A DNA stretch of 64,000 nucleotides, taken from positions 248,001 to 312,000 of the forward strand of contig NZ_CP036298.1 of the NCBI RefSeq assembly GCF_007752135.1, in the 5' to 3' direction. Below, piece after piece: positions 35,901 through 43,836 of this stretch. Below the pieces are notes generated by a model. It worked only from the letters and a program-made list of their open reading frames with translations, did no database searches and was not told the origin of the DNA. Source of the stretch: Aureliella helgolandensis (GTDB lineage: Bacteria; Planctomycetota; Planctomycetia; Pirellulales; Pirellulaceae). Position 1 is the first letter of the stretch. Every line of letters begins with the position of its first letter. A program made the position numbers and the translations under genes.

Positions 35901-37318
35901 AACGCGTAGCGGTACTTGGCGGAGGGATCAGTGGCTTGGCGGCCGCGTGGCAGTTGCTGCAGGCAGAGCCACATCCCCACATAACTCTGTTCGAGTCGTC
36001 CGGGCGAGTTGGTGGAGTGCTTGAGACGATTCAGGCAGGACCCTATCTGATCGAGAAGGGGGCAGACAACTTTGCAACCCTCGTCCCCGATGCCTTGGAT
36101 TGGTCGCGAGCGTGTGGGCTAGAGGAGCAGTTGATTCAGCCGGCGAAGTCGAATCGTAAAGCATTCGTGCTGAACCGTGGCCGGTTACTGCCGATTCCCG
36201 CAGGGTTTAGCTTGATGCAACCCACTCGCATCAGTTCCATTTTGCAGACGAAGACACTTTCCTGGGCAGGCAAGTTGCGTCTGGCCAAAGAGTATTGGAT
36301 TCCGGCCCGAGATACCATTGCGGATGAGTCTCTGGAATCGTTTGTGGTGCGACGTTTGGGACGCGAGGTTTTCGAACGCTTGGTTGAGCCGATCGTCAGT
36401 GGTATTTTTACCGCGGATCCCAGCACGCTGAGCATGCAAGCGACCATGCCACAGTTTGTAAAAATGGAGCAGGAGCATGGCGGTTTGATTCGCGGGCATC
36501 TCGCCGCGAGGCAGAAGGATGCACTGGCTGCCGCCCGCAAGGCAAGCGGAGCTCGCTACGATCAATTCACTGCTCCAAAGTCTGGGATGAGCGATTGGGT
36601 GGCCGCACTTGCGGCACAGCTACCTAGCGATTGCATTCAATTGAATCAACGCGTTACAGAGCTGCGACCGGCGGGCAAGGATTCCTCGCGATGGGTGGTA
36701 ACCACCGAGCGGGAGTCTCTGGAGTTTGATGCGGTGATTGGTGCGATTCCCGCCGCGCCTGCCGCCGAATTGCTCAGGGCGACCCTGCCAGCTGGCGCCG
36801 AGTTGCTCGACCAAGTGCCCTATGCGTCGAGCGTGGTAGCCGCTTTGGTTGTCAACCGCGCAGATATCACCCGGCGGATGGACGGCTTTGGGATGATTGT
36901 GCCGAGCCGTGAAGGACGCGTCACGTTAGCGATTAGCTACAGCAGCGAAAAATATGCAGGTCGGACGCCCAAAGATGAGATATTGTTGCGAGTCTTTATG
37001 GGGGGAGCTCTGCATCCGCAGATGATCGAAAAATCCGATGCCGAATTGGAGAAGATTGCGGCAACCGAGTTGCGTGAGATCCTTGGCTGGACTGGGCGGC
37101 TCCCCAATTGGCAAGCTATTATTCGCTGGAATAAGGCTATGCCACAGTATTTAGTGGGGCATGTGGAACGCATGCAGCAGTTGAATCAAGTCTTGGAGTC
37201 CTACCCAACGCTTCGGTTGTGCGGTGCCGCCTATCAGGGAGTTGGCATTCCTCAGTGTGTTCGAGGTGGCCAGCAGGCAGCACGAGAGGTCTTGGCCAGC
37301 CTGGCTGAAGACAAGTAG
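35897..37318 (+). CDS. hemG: Protoporphyrinogen oxidase (FAD-dependent, HemY type)
   Basis: The 473-residue flavoprotein starts with GTG at 35897. Its first residues form the FAD-binding G-G-G-I-S-G-L-A-A-A-W, followed by E-S-S-G-R-V-G-G-V. The segment D-N-F-A-T comes near residue 55, and the C-terminal C-G-A-A-Y-Q-G-V-G-I-P-Q-C region closes the FAD site. The protein matches the oxygen-dependent HemG/HemY oxidases, which make protoporphyrin IX in haem synthesis. The last haem gene (ferrochelatase) is not in the window. The four-base overlap with the pterin dehydratase gene makes joint translation likely. A coproporphyrinogen-oxidase role, as in the monoderm pathway, is not excluded by sequence alone. 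Confidence 0.88.
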   Translation: MKRVAVLGGGISGLAAAWQLLQAEPHPHITLFESSGRVGGVLETIQAGPYLIEKGADNFATLVPDALDWSRACGLEEQLIQPAKSNRKAFVLNRGRLLPIPAGFSLMQPTRISSILQTKTLSWAGKLRLAKEYWIPARDTIADESLESFVVRRLGREVFERLVEPIVSGIFTADPSTLSMQATMPQFVKMEQEHGGLIRGHLAARQKDALAAARKASGARYDQFTAPKSGMSDWVAALAAQLPSDCIQLNQRVTELRPAGKDSSRWVVTTERESLEFDAVIGAIPAAPAAELLRATLPAGAELLDQVPYASSVVAALVVNRADITRRMDGFGMIVPSREGRVTLAISYSSEKYAGRTPKDEILLRVFMGGALHPQMIEKSDAELEKIAATELREILGWTGRLPNWQAIIRWNKAMPQYLVGHVERMQQLNQVLESYPTLRLCGAAYQGVGIPQCVRGGQQAAREVLASLAEDK

Positions 37319-37428
37319 GCGAGGTTGCGAGGAGCTCCGTGGAGTCGTGGCGCTCGGCCTCATTTCTAAGCCTCCCCGGAGTATGTGTGTGTGTCTGGGA
37401 GGATTGGCCAGCTTACGCCCCGATTCGC

Positions 37429-38139
37429 TTACTGGAGGCACGCCCGAGTCACCGCCTGCGCGATGGCTTCACACCACCGCATTTGGCTCTGTTCCGAAAA
37501 TTTGGCAAAGCGATTGTTAAGTTCGATTTCAAGGCCTGCGTAGTGGGAGTTGGGAAATCGCGTTCTGAGAAATGTGGTAAACCCATCGTCGGTCCCAAGG
37601 TAGGGCTCGTTGTATCGAGCATCCAGCTCGGCTGTCTTGAGGTGGGCCACAATCTGCTCGCTAACGGTGACTTCCCAGGAACGCGCGGGATCGAATAGGA
37701 CGCCAATGTCCAACGTCCGTCGGCTGCCTCGAAAACGCGGCGTAAAGGAATGAATTGATAGGTGGAGCACGGTCTGGCCGGCATTCACCTGTTGAGCAAT
37801 CCGCTCTTGAACGCGATTGCGATAGGAATGGTAGTATCGATCGCAGATGCGGCTGCGGGTGACGCTATCAAGCGGTCCTAGGAACTTCGAGAAGAGCTGC
37901 GGTGAATCGAGTGAACGGTTCAGTTCGACGACGAGCCGCGAAGTCGTGCTGTATTCCAACGGAGCGGCGAGCAAGTCCGCGAGTCTCTGGGCGGCTAGCA
38001 ATGCACCTGGATCGTATCCACGGTGGCTGTGCAGGTGTTGCTGAGCTTCTCCCCGCTGGAAGCAATCCGCCAGCTCTGCAGGGACGGTGTTCCCGCCGTG
38101 CTCGCATGTGAGGATGATATGGGGAGGAGTTGCTTGCAT
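37429..38139 (-). CDS. N-formylglutamate amidohydrolase-like protein
   Basis: The 236-residue product has the FGase signature: I-L-T-C-E-H-G-G-N-T-V-P at the start, then S-H-R-G-Y-D-P-G-A and a middle S-I-H-S-F-T-P. The His and Glu residues are those proposed to hold the zinc ion in the carboxypeptidase-like fold. The family hydrolyses N-formyl-L-glutamate in histidine breakdown. Here there are no hut genes. It lies 23 bases behind a GCS2-type ligase, in line with RimK-like and peptidase genes, so it more likely removes or trims an amide on the cluster's product. Its substrate is unknown. It is probably the last gene of the seven-gene set. Confidence 0.85.
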   Translation of the reverse strand: MQATPPHIILTCEHGGNTVPAELADCFQRGEAQQHLHSHRGYDPGALLAAQRLADLLAAPLEYSTTSRLVVELNRSLDSPQLFSKFLGPLDSVTRSRICDRYYHSYRNRVQERIAQQVNAGQTVLHLSIHSFTPRFRGSRRTLDIGVLFDPARSWEVTVSEQIVAHLKTAELDARYNEPYLGTDDGFTTFLRTRFPNSHYAGLEIELNNRFAKFSEQSQMRWCEAIAQAVTRACLQ

Positions 38140-38162
38140 GTTCGCTCAGCCGGACGGAAGGC

Positions 38163-39404
38163 TCACAGTGACTGGAACGGTACCCAGCGATGGAGGCAAT
38201 CGGCAAGGTCGCGATAGACGTCTGCGAGCCTTTCACGCGAAAACTGGGGACCCAGGGCATGGGTGATGCGAGTCGCCAGCGTGCCGCTCTCCAGGATGAT
38301 TTGAATCGGAGCAAACAGGTTATCCAGTGTGGCATCCTCGCGGCGAAGTTCACCAAGCAGGGTACTCCACAGTTGGCCAGCGGTAATGCTTGATTTGCGA
38401 ATGCCAAAATGTTGCAGGTAGCCTGCGTCTTCGATGGTTGCGTTCTCCGCGTGGGCGGTTGTCTGATCGAGGATGCTTCTGAGGTCGGCTGTTGAAATCG
38501 ATTGCTGTTTTTCGAGTGGCAGCCATCTTTGATCGCACAATGCTCGCACGAGCGAGGTGACGGCGGCACAGATCGATACGTCTGCCGCTGGATACTCCTG
38601 GACATCCATCACACGCAGTTCGATGGAACCTCGGTCGAATCTTGCAATGGCGCCACGCGCGTTGAGGAACTCGACCTCCATCTGTCCTTGGGGATCTAGT
38701 TTGCCGATGTCGTTGGCAATTGGGGTAAATATCTCACGGCGGTAGGCCGCTTCGTCGAAGATCGGTTCGGGGATGAGATTGCCGGTCAGGGAGGGAACGG
38801 CTCGGCAATGATCTGCATAGAGATTCATGCGCGTATCGAGCAATCCGGTGTACTTGCCATCGAGTACCGGGGAGCTCGCAGCCAAAGCGGGCAGTAGCGG
38901 CAGGACGAGGCGTACCGCCGCATGCAACTTTGCAAATTCGGCTGCGTGTTTAAAGGGCAGGTTGAGATGCACGCTCTGGACGTTGGACCAGCCGTGAGTG
39001 CGGCAATTGAAGATGCGATCGTAGGTTTCGTAGATCTCGTGGTACTCATGCGGCCAAAGTCGAGTCTCCGTGGTCGCATTCATCCAGGGGTGTACCGCCG
39101 AGGGGAGTAGGCAGAGGCCCATGCCATCTAGGATAGGGCTGATTTCGCTAATGGCGGTTTCAAACATGGAGGGAAGTCGTCGCAAACGCCGTTTGGGCTT
39201 GGTCGTTTTGAGTTCGATGACGTGCAGGGCGAGTTCATTGGACCAGGAAATGGGGCCAATTTCGACATCGCAGGTCGTGTGACCGGCCATCGCAGCTAAC
39301 ACTTTGTCGGCGACGGGACGCACCTCCAACGTCTCTCGGTCGACCAGCATGTACTCCATTTCGATACCGAACGCTTCGAACAAACCCAAGCTTACTGTCG
39401 ACAT
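38163..39404 (-). CDS. GCS2-family carboxylate-amine ligase (YbdK/GshA-like)
   Basis: The start at 39404 (MSTVSLGLFE...) puts the metal-binding glutamates of F-G-I-E-M-E-Y at residues 15 and 17. A longer frame to 39491 adds a poorly conserved stretch. The body holds the V-H-L-N-L-P segment and the F-D-R-G-S-I-E-L-R-V-M-D-V-Q-E motif, hallmarks of the GCS2 glutamate-cysteine ligase-like family. The enzymes use ATP to form an amide between a carboxylate and an amine. YbdK has only weak glutamate-cysteine ligase activity, and most members have unknown substrates. It lies between the ATP-grasp ligase (156 bases upstream) and the amidohydrolase, which supports a shared pathway. Both ligases seem intact. 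Confidence 0.88.
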   Translation of the reverse strand: MSTVSLGLFEAFGIEMEYMLVDRETLEVRPVADKVLAAMAGHTTCDVEIGPISWSNELALHVIELKTTKPKRRLRRLPSMFETAISEISPILDGMGLCLLPSAVHPWMNATTETRLWPHEYHEIYETYDRIFNCRTHGWSNVQSVHLNLPFKHAAEFAKLHAAVRLVLPLLPALAASSPVLDGKYTGLLDTRMNLYADHCRAVPSLTGNLIPEPIFDEAAYRREIFTPIANDIGKLDPQGQMEVEFLNARGAIARFDRGSIELRVMDVQEYPAADVSICAAVTSLVRALCDQRWLPLEKQQSISTADLRSILDQTTAHAENATIEDAGYLQHFGIRKSSITAGQLWSTLLGELRREDATLDNLFAPIQIILESGTLATRITHALGPQFSRERLADVYRDLADCLHRWVPFQSL

Positions 39405-39560
39405 GTCAGACTCTCGTACTGAATATTGAGCGCTGCCCAGTGGCGGGCAGGAATGAATGAATTGTGTGAGATCGATCCCGATTCGCTGCACTGCTGAGGC
39501 AGTTGCAGGATAACAAGCTTCCTAGGGCGAGAATCGCACTTCGCCACACGCCACAGCGAG

Positions 39561-41030
39561 CTATTTGCCGCTGAGTGCTTTACGGCGTTCGATTCGACGT
39601 ACGAAGGATTCCATCAATCGACGGTAGAGTTCGTCGCGCAATACGAGGTCTTCGACGCCAGAGTCCAGGTTGGGATTGTCGTTGACTTCGATGATGAAGA
39701 AGTTCCCGTCCGCTTCCTTGACATCGACACCGTAGAGACCATCTCCGATCAAATTGGCCGCTTTGAGGGCGACCGAGACTGCCTTGCGCGGAGCAAGCTC
39801 TACAGGCAGTGTATCGAATTTTCCAAATTCGGGCTTCTCACTTGCCGCATGCTTTGCGATTTGCCAGTGGCCACGGGCCATATGGTATTTGCAGGCAAAG
39901 ATCGGGCGCTGGTCCAAAATACCGATTCGCCAGTCGAAATCGGTTCGCATGTATTCCTGGGCAATTACCAACTCGGAATCCACGAAGAATTCAGCCAAGC
40001 GTGCTTGCAGCTCCTGGGCGTCGTTGGCTTTCACCACTCCCTGGCTGAACGCGCTGTCGGGGCGTTTGAGGACGCAGGGGAAGGAGAGGTGTTCCGCCAC
40101 CGAATCCGCGTTGCGGCGGTGCACGACGATTGTTTTGGGAGTTGGGATCTTAGCCCGGTTCAGCAACTCCGCTAAGTATACTTTGTTGGTACAGCGCAGG
40201 ATGGAAAGGGGGTCGTCAATCACCACTTGACCGGCCGCTTCGGCTCGCCGGGCGAGTTGGTAGGTATGGTGGCTGACCGCGGTCGTCTCGCGGATAAAGA
40301 GGGCATCGAACTCAAGCAACCGCCCGGCGTCCTCGCGGGTGATCAACTCTGCGGCGATACCCAAGCTAGCGGCCGCTTTAATCATCCGTTTGAGAGCCGG
40401 CGGATCGGAGGGAGAGAGTTGTCCTTCCGCTGGATTGTGGAGTATCGCCAGGTCGTAGCGCGAGGCGTGCCGCTTGGGACGGCGAGAAAAGCCACGTGCA
40501 AAGTGCCGCTGCGCGGCGCTAGCCACGAACTCTCGATGACTCTTGGGGATATCGTTGAGGGCGATGGCCGAAGCGCGTCGCAACCGCCACTTGCCACGCC
40601 GTGAGAACTTAAACCTCAACAACGGTGCTTGGAACAGTCCGTACAGCTCCCTGGCGAGCCGATCGTACTTGCGCGCTAGGTTCTCGCCAAAATAGACGCT
40701 GAGCGTGAACTCATCGGCGGTCAAGCTTTGGAGCGATTTTTGGATGACCTCTTCTAGTGAAGAGGGGATCAGCCGCACTGCCGCCACTCCATGCAAGTCT
40801 TGCATGGTCATAACATCTGGAATGGGACGTTGCCCACGAGCTTCTGCCAGTAGCGAAACGTAATACCCCATGCTTTGGTAGGCATAGGATCTACAGAGGT
40901 TGTAGATCTTGGTTCCTCGCCGAAAGTCCCAGTCTGGATTGGTTAGATAGTCACTGGGGTCAATGGTCTGAACGCCCTCAAAACCGCCAAGCCAGTCATC
41001 GCTGGATTCGGCAACGAGAACGACATTCAT
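39561..41030 (-). CDS. RimK-like ATP-grasp amide ligase with N-terminal RLAN-type domain
   Basis: The 489-residue protein has an N-terminal domain of about 180 residues of the RLAN kind (RimK-like ATP-grasp N-terminal), recognised by 'YNLCRSYAYQSMGYYVSLLAEAR'. An ATP-grasp domain starts near residue 280: C-V-L-K-R-P-D-S-A-F-S-Q-G-V, then I-A-Q-E-Y, D-W-R-I-G-I-L-D and the metal-binding end I-I-E-V-N-D-N-P-N-L-D. RimK adds glutamates to ribosomal protein S6. Members with RLAN form amide or peptide bonds in small-molecule or peptide-modifying pathways. The stop of the C39-like peptidase gene lies directly before this ATG, with no spacer. It is probably the central ligase of the cluster. Confidence 0.9.
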   Translation of the reverse strand: MNVVLVAESSDDWLGGFEGVQTIDPSDYLTNPDWDFRRGTKIYNLCRSYAYQSMGYYVSLLAEARGQRPIPDVMTMQDLHGVAAVRLIPSSLEEVIQKSLQSLTADEFTLSVYFGENLARKYDRLARELYGLFQAPLLRFKFSRRGKWRLRRASAIALNDIPKSHREFVASAAQRHFARGFSRRPKRHASRYDLAILHNPAEGQLSPSDPPALKRMIKAAASLGIAAELITREDAGRLLEFDALFIRETTAVSHHTYQLARRAEAAGQVVIDDPLSILRCTNKVYLAELLNRAKIPTPKTIVVHRRNADSVAEHLSFPCVLKRPDSAFSQGVVKANDAQELQARLAEFFVDSELVIAQEYMRTDFDWRIGILDQRPIFACKYHMARGHWQIAKHAASEKPEFGKFDTLPVELAPRKAVSVALKAANLIGDGLYGVDVKEADGNFFIIEVNDNPNLDSGVEDLVLRDELYRRLMESFVRRIERRKALSGK

Positions 41031-41825
41031 TTAGTGGCTCGCTTCACGCATGGAACGTGGTGTTAGTGTGAGGAGGTTCGCATCGTAGGTAACGATGCCC
41101 AAAAGAATGGCTGCCGTGACTCGCGAGCGAGCAGCGACATATTGATTGCTGGGGGCGATGGGATTGGGGTGCAATGGATCTGCAATCTGCACATTGCCGC
41201 TGTGCGGATCGTAGCCATGCAGCACGACAAAATGGCCGGTGGGGTCACCGCCAATATCGTCAGGGACGCAGGTTTTTCCCTGGGCATCGGCCGGTTGCCA
41301 ACGCTCCCTGCGCTCCTGGTAGAGGTACGTCGCGCTGACGCCGCAGAGCATTGGTTTTCCATCGGATAATGTCGACACGATCAACTCTTCGTTGATCGGC
41401 CGCATCTCGATGCGTCCGCCCAACGTTAAGAATTTTAAATAGGATTCGGTGGCTGTCTGCAATCGATGTTGGTCGGTATCGGGGCGGGTGCGTTTGACAG
41501 CATACTGCTGCTTGAGCTTATCGGCTAGCCAGTTGGCGTCTGGGCCGGCCGGCTCTCGAAACCACGACGGGTCAAAGACCTGCAGGTTATGCGTCGTGAT
41601 GACCGCGTCGTAGCCACGCTGTAACGCGTGGCATCCGAGCTGAACCGCAAGCGTGCCACCGCTGGACAGTTCCCCAATTTCGATGATCAATTGGTTCAAA
41701 TCGACCGGATCATTCCAGTACTGGTAAACCGCCGCCAAGCAGGTGGGGCCGCAACTGGAGTCATTCGGTTGGGACTGAATTTGAACTTGAAGGGCATGTT
41801 TCATGCGTGAGCTTGTCATCGTCAA
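41031..41825 (-). CDS. C39-like papain-fold cysteine peptidase
   Basis: The 264-residue protein has the catalytic cysteine in P-N-D-S-S-C-G-P-T-C (Cys25), the histidine in T-G-H-F-V-V-L-H-G-Y-D (His198) and the aspartate in Q-I-A-D-P (Asp216). These are the three positions of peptidase_C39-like enzymes. Unlike bacteriocin exporters, no transporter or ATPase part is attached and no leader is visible, so it is a free cytoplasmic peptidase. The ATG at 41825 overlaps the stop of the small upstream gene (41822), and its own stop abuts the ATP-grasp gene. It may cut a leader or release a peptide made by the two ligases. It could also act as a transglutaminase-like transferase, since the fold allows both. 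Confidence 0.8.
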   Translation of the reverse strand: MTMTSSRMKHALQVQIQSQPNDSSCGPTCLAAVYQYWNDPVDLNQLIIEIGELSSGGTLAVQLGCHALQRGYDAVITTHNLQVFDPSWFREPAGPDANWLADKLKQQYAVKRTRPDTDQHRLQTATESYLKFLTLGGRIEMRPINEELIVSTLSDGKPMLCGVSATYLYQERRERWQPADAQGKTCVPDDIGGDPTGHFVVLHGYDPHSGNVQIADPLHPNPIAPSNQYVAARSRVTAAILLGIVTYDANLLTLTPRSMREASH

Positions 41826-42139
41826 AAGTCGCTATCTCGATCGCGATTCTCGCCTCGTGGGCGATGCGACTTGGTTTCAGGTGGAACGGTAACGATGACG
41901 GCGTCACCACGACGGTCGGTGATTTCGCAGTCTTCGGGAAGTTGCAAGTCGTCGATCGTGAGTTCGCCACCATCAACGATGTCGTCGGCGACCAATTCGA
42001 GTCGATCGGGGAAGTGATGCTCGGGCCCTTCCAGGCGAACTCGCTTGATCGCTTGGTTGATCTTTTTGGGCCGCCGTACAGAATCACTGTAAACGAGCTT
42101 GATGTTGACATCGTGAACGATCCATTCCGAACCACTCAT
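41822..42139 (-). CDS. Small protein resembling the C-terminal domain of ribosomal bL25
   Basis: The 105-residue product reads ...KINQAIKRVRLEG... and then ...DRLELVADDIVDGGELTI... and D-L-Q-L-P-E-D-C-E-I-T-D-R-x-G-D-A-V-I-V-T-V-P-P. That order of strands is that of the TL5/CTC beta domain of bL25 ('...I-E-V-D-V-x-x-L-x-x-G-D-S-x-x-V-x-D-L-x-L-P-E-G-V...V-V-x-V'). The N-terminal RNA-binding domain of bL25 is lacking. The stop overlaps the start of the peptidase gene by four bases. Whether it is a carrier, a substrate or a scaffold for the pathway is unknown. The similarity is by eye and could be a coincidence of beta-rich sequence. Confidence 0.6.
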   Translation of the reverse strand: MSGSEWIVHDVNIKLVYSDSVRRPKKINQAIKRVRLEGPEHHFPDRLELVADDIVDGGELTIDDLQLPEDCEITDRRGDAVIVTVPPETKSHRPRGENRDRDSDF

Positions 42140-42176
42140 GATTACTTTCTACCTGTTGATTGGAGAAGCTCAAGTC

Positions 42177-43727
42177 TTATTCTCTGCCATTCGCCTTGGC
42201 ACGTATTCGAAGGAGCGAAGGTAGGATTGGCACGTCCAGTGTAGCAGTCGCCGGGCGGATCCCCAGCACGCGAACTGCCAGCGTCCGAATTGGAACCGGT
42301 TTCAGATCAGCCCGCAAGAGGAGGATCAGCGCTACGGCGCGGCCGCAACTTGAGAGCCCGAACAGCACTAAGTATGCGTTGAGGGTGCAGCCTAGGGAAT
42401 TCAAGAGCACGGCTCCCAGAGTCGCCCCCGCAAACATCGCTAGTGTATTAGCGAAGTTATACAACGTCAGCAGCTTGGTGCGCTGGTTGGCTGGCAGGGT
42501 TTCAAAGAACAGTAGGAAAAATCCGAGTTCATAGGCGGCCCAGGCAATCCCGCTGAAAAATTGAGCGATCATCAACCACCAAATGTTGGCGGACACCGTC
42601 CACATGGCGGAAAGGGGGACGAGGCCAATGGCTCCGATCCACAGAAGTGTCGAAGCTCCAAAGTGACTGGCAATCCGCGTCCACATCGCCAGTGCTAAAA
42701 CACGCGACAGGAATGCAACCGCTACTAAAAATACGAATTGATAGTAGTCCATCCCCAATTGCTTCAGCATGTAGGGTGCAAAAAACGGGCCGCTCACCTG
42801 AACGCAAGCCTGCACGGCGACTAGATACACGAGCAACCGTTTGCCTGACTTCGAGATCCCCTGCGTGCTGCTGGTGGCACCGCTTGCGGCGGCGGAGGTG
42901 GTGAGGCGACGAGAATCTCCGGTTGACGATTGGCGGGAGGTTAACCTTGGATTGGTGCGGTGTAGCGCTAGGCATGCCGCCGAAATTGAACGGAAGATTG
43001 CAGCCAATAGGAAGATGGAAGCAAAGCCAGTCAGCAACCAACCCTGGTTTTGGGCCGTTTGCAGCAGGGCCCCGCCTCCAACAAAGGCGATGAGGGTTGC
43101 AAGTTGTTGCAGCCGAGTTCGATTGGAGAAGTAGCCAGCTCGAATCTGAGATGGAACGACCGTTTCCATCCACGTGTTCCAAGCAGGGCCCGAAGCCAAT
43201 CCCGCCCCCCAGTAGATTGATGCAACGAGCAGCAGTCCAGGCAACCCGATAAAGCCGCTCAGGGCGGCGATTACCAGCGGTAGGAAGGCTAATGCTTGAA
43301 TCGACGCGCACAGGACTACCCAACGCTGCTCAGTCCCCAGCCATCGCATGGCCCGCAGCGAGACCAACTGCATGCCACCGCCAGCCACCACCGGTAGACT
43401 GGCCACCAGTCCAGCAGAGGTTTCGCCCAACCCGAGCGCTAGGGCAAACGCCGGAAGATACGATTCACCGAGTCCGACCATGGCTCCAAAATTGGCGCCG
43501 TCTCCCATGCTTTGTTTCAGATTCTGCCGCGTCGTTTGCGGGATCGAACCCAGCCGTCTGGCAGGAACGCTCGGTTCACGAGCTTGCAGTGTGTCGCCCA
43601 AGGAGTCGTTCTCGCTCTGCATAAACGGCTTGGCAAAGGAATCTTGGTTGGCCGATGAGTTCACGACCACCGAGCTGCGTGCAGGGGGACGCAAGGTGGT
43701 GGCGCGGGCTTCAAACGCATTGGGCAT
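42177..43727 (-). CDS. Major facilitator superfamily transporter
   Basis: About 12 hydrophobic segments, in two groups divided by a Ser/Thr-rich linker (around 'TSRQSSTGDSRRLTTSAAAS'), mark an MFS protein. The membrane part starts near G-A-N-F-G-A-M-V-G. The frame is open upstream to 44030 inside the M42 gene, so I start it at the first ATG after that gene, 43727 (MPNAFEAR...). Even so, about 75 residues of disordered, basic sequence precede helix 1, so the true start may be 43622 (MQSENDS...). It lies between peptidase and ligase genes and is the likely exporter or importer of the cluster's product. No substrate can be inferred. Confidence 0.8.
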   Translation of the reverse strand: MPNAFEARATTLRPPARSSVVVNSSANQDSFAKPFMQSENDSLGDTLQAREPSVPARRLGSIPQTTRQNLKQSMGDGANFGAMVGLGESYLPAFALALGLGETSAGLVASLPVVAGGGMQLVSLRAMRWLGTEQRWVVLCASIQALAFLPLVIAALSGFIGLPGLLLVASIYWGAGLASGPAWNTWMETVVPSQIRAGYFSNRTRLQQLATLIAFVGGGALLQTAQNQGWLLTGFASIFLLAAIFRSISAACLALHRTNPRLTSRQSSTGDSRRLTTSAAASGATSSTQGISKSGKRLLVYLVAVQACVQVSGPFFAPYMLKQLGMDYYQFVFLVAVAFLSRVLALAMWTRIASHFGASTLLWIGAIGLVPLSAMWTVSANIWWLMIAQFFSGIAWAAYELGFFLLFFETLPANQRTKLLTLYNFANTLAMFAGATLGAVLLNSLGCTLNAYLVLFGLSSCGRAVALILLLRADLKPVPIRTLAVRVLGIRPATATLDVPILPSLLRIRAKANGRE

Positions 43728-43836
43728 ATCTGGCTTCGTGGCAGTTACGTTGCCGGCGTTGATAGATTTCTGGGAACTGGGAACTGGGGCCGCACGGCGA
43801 GCTGCGACTGGACCTCTTGGAGCTGGCTGTGTGCCG

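Noticed and set aside
41761-42135. An alternative 124-residue frame overlapping the bL25-like small gene
   Set aside because: It is Ser/Thr/Pro-rich without a domain, and the 105-residue frame is the one that ends in the four-base overlap with the peptidase gene.
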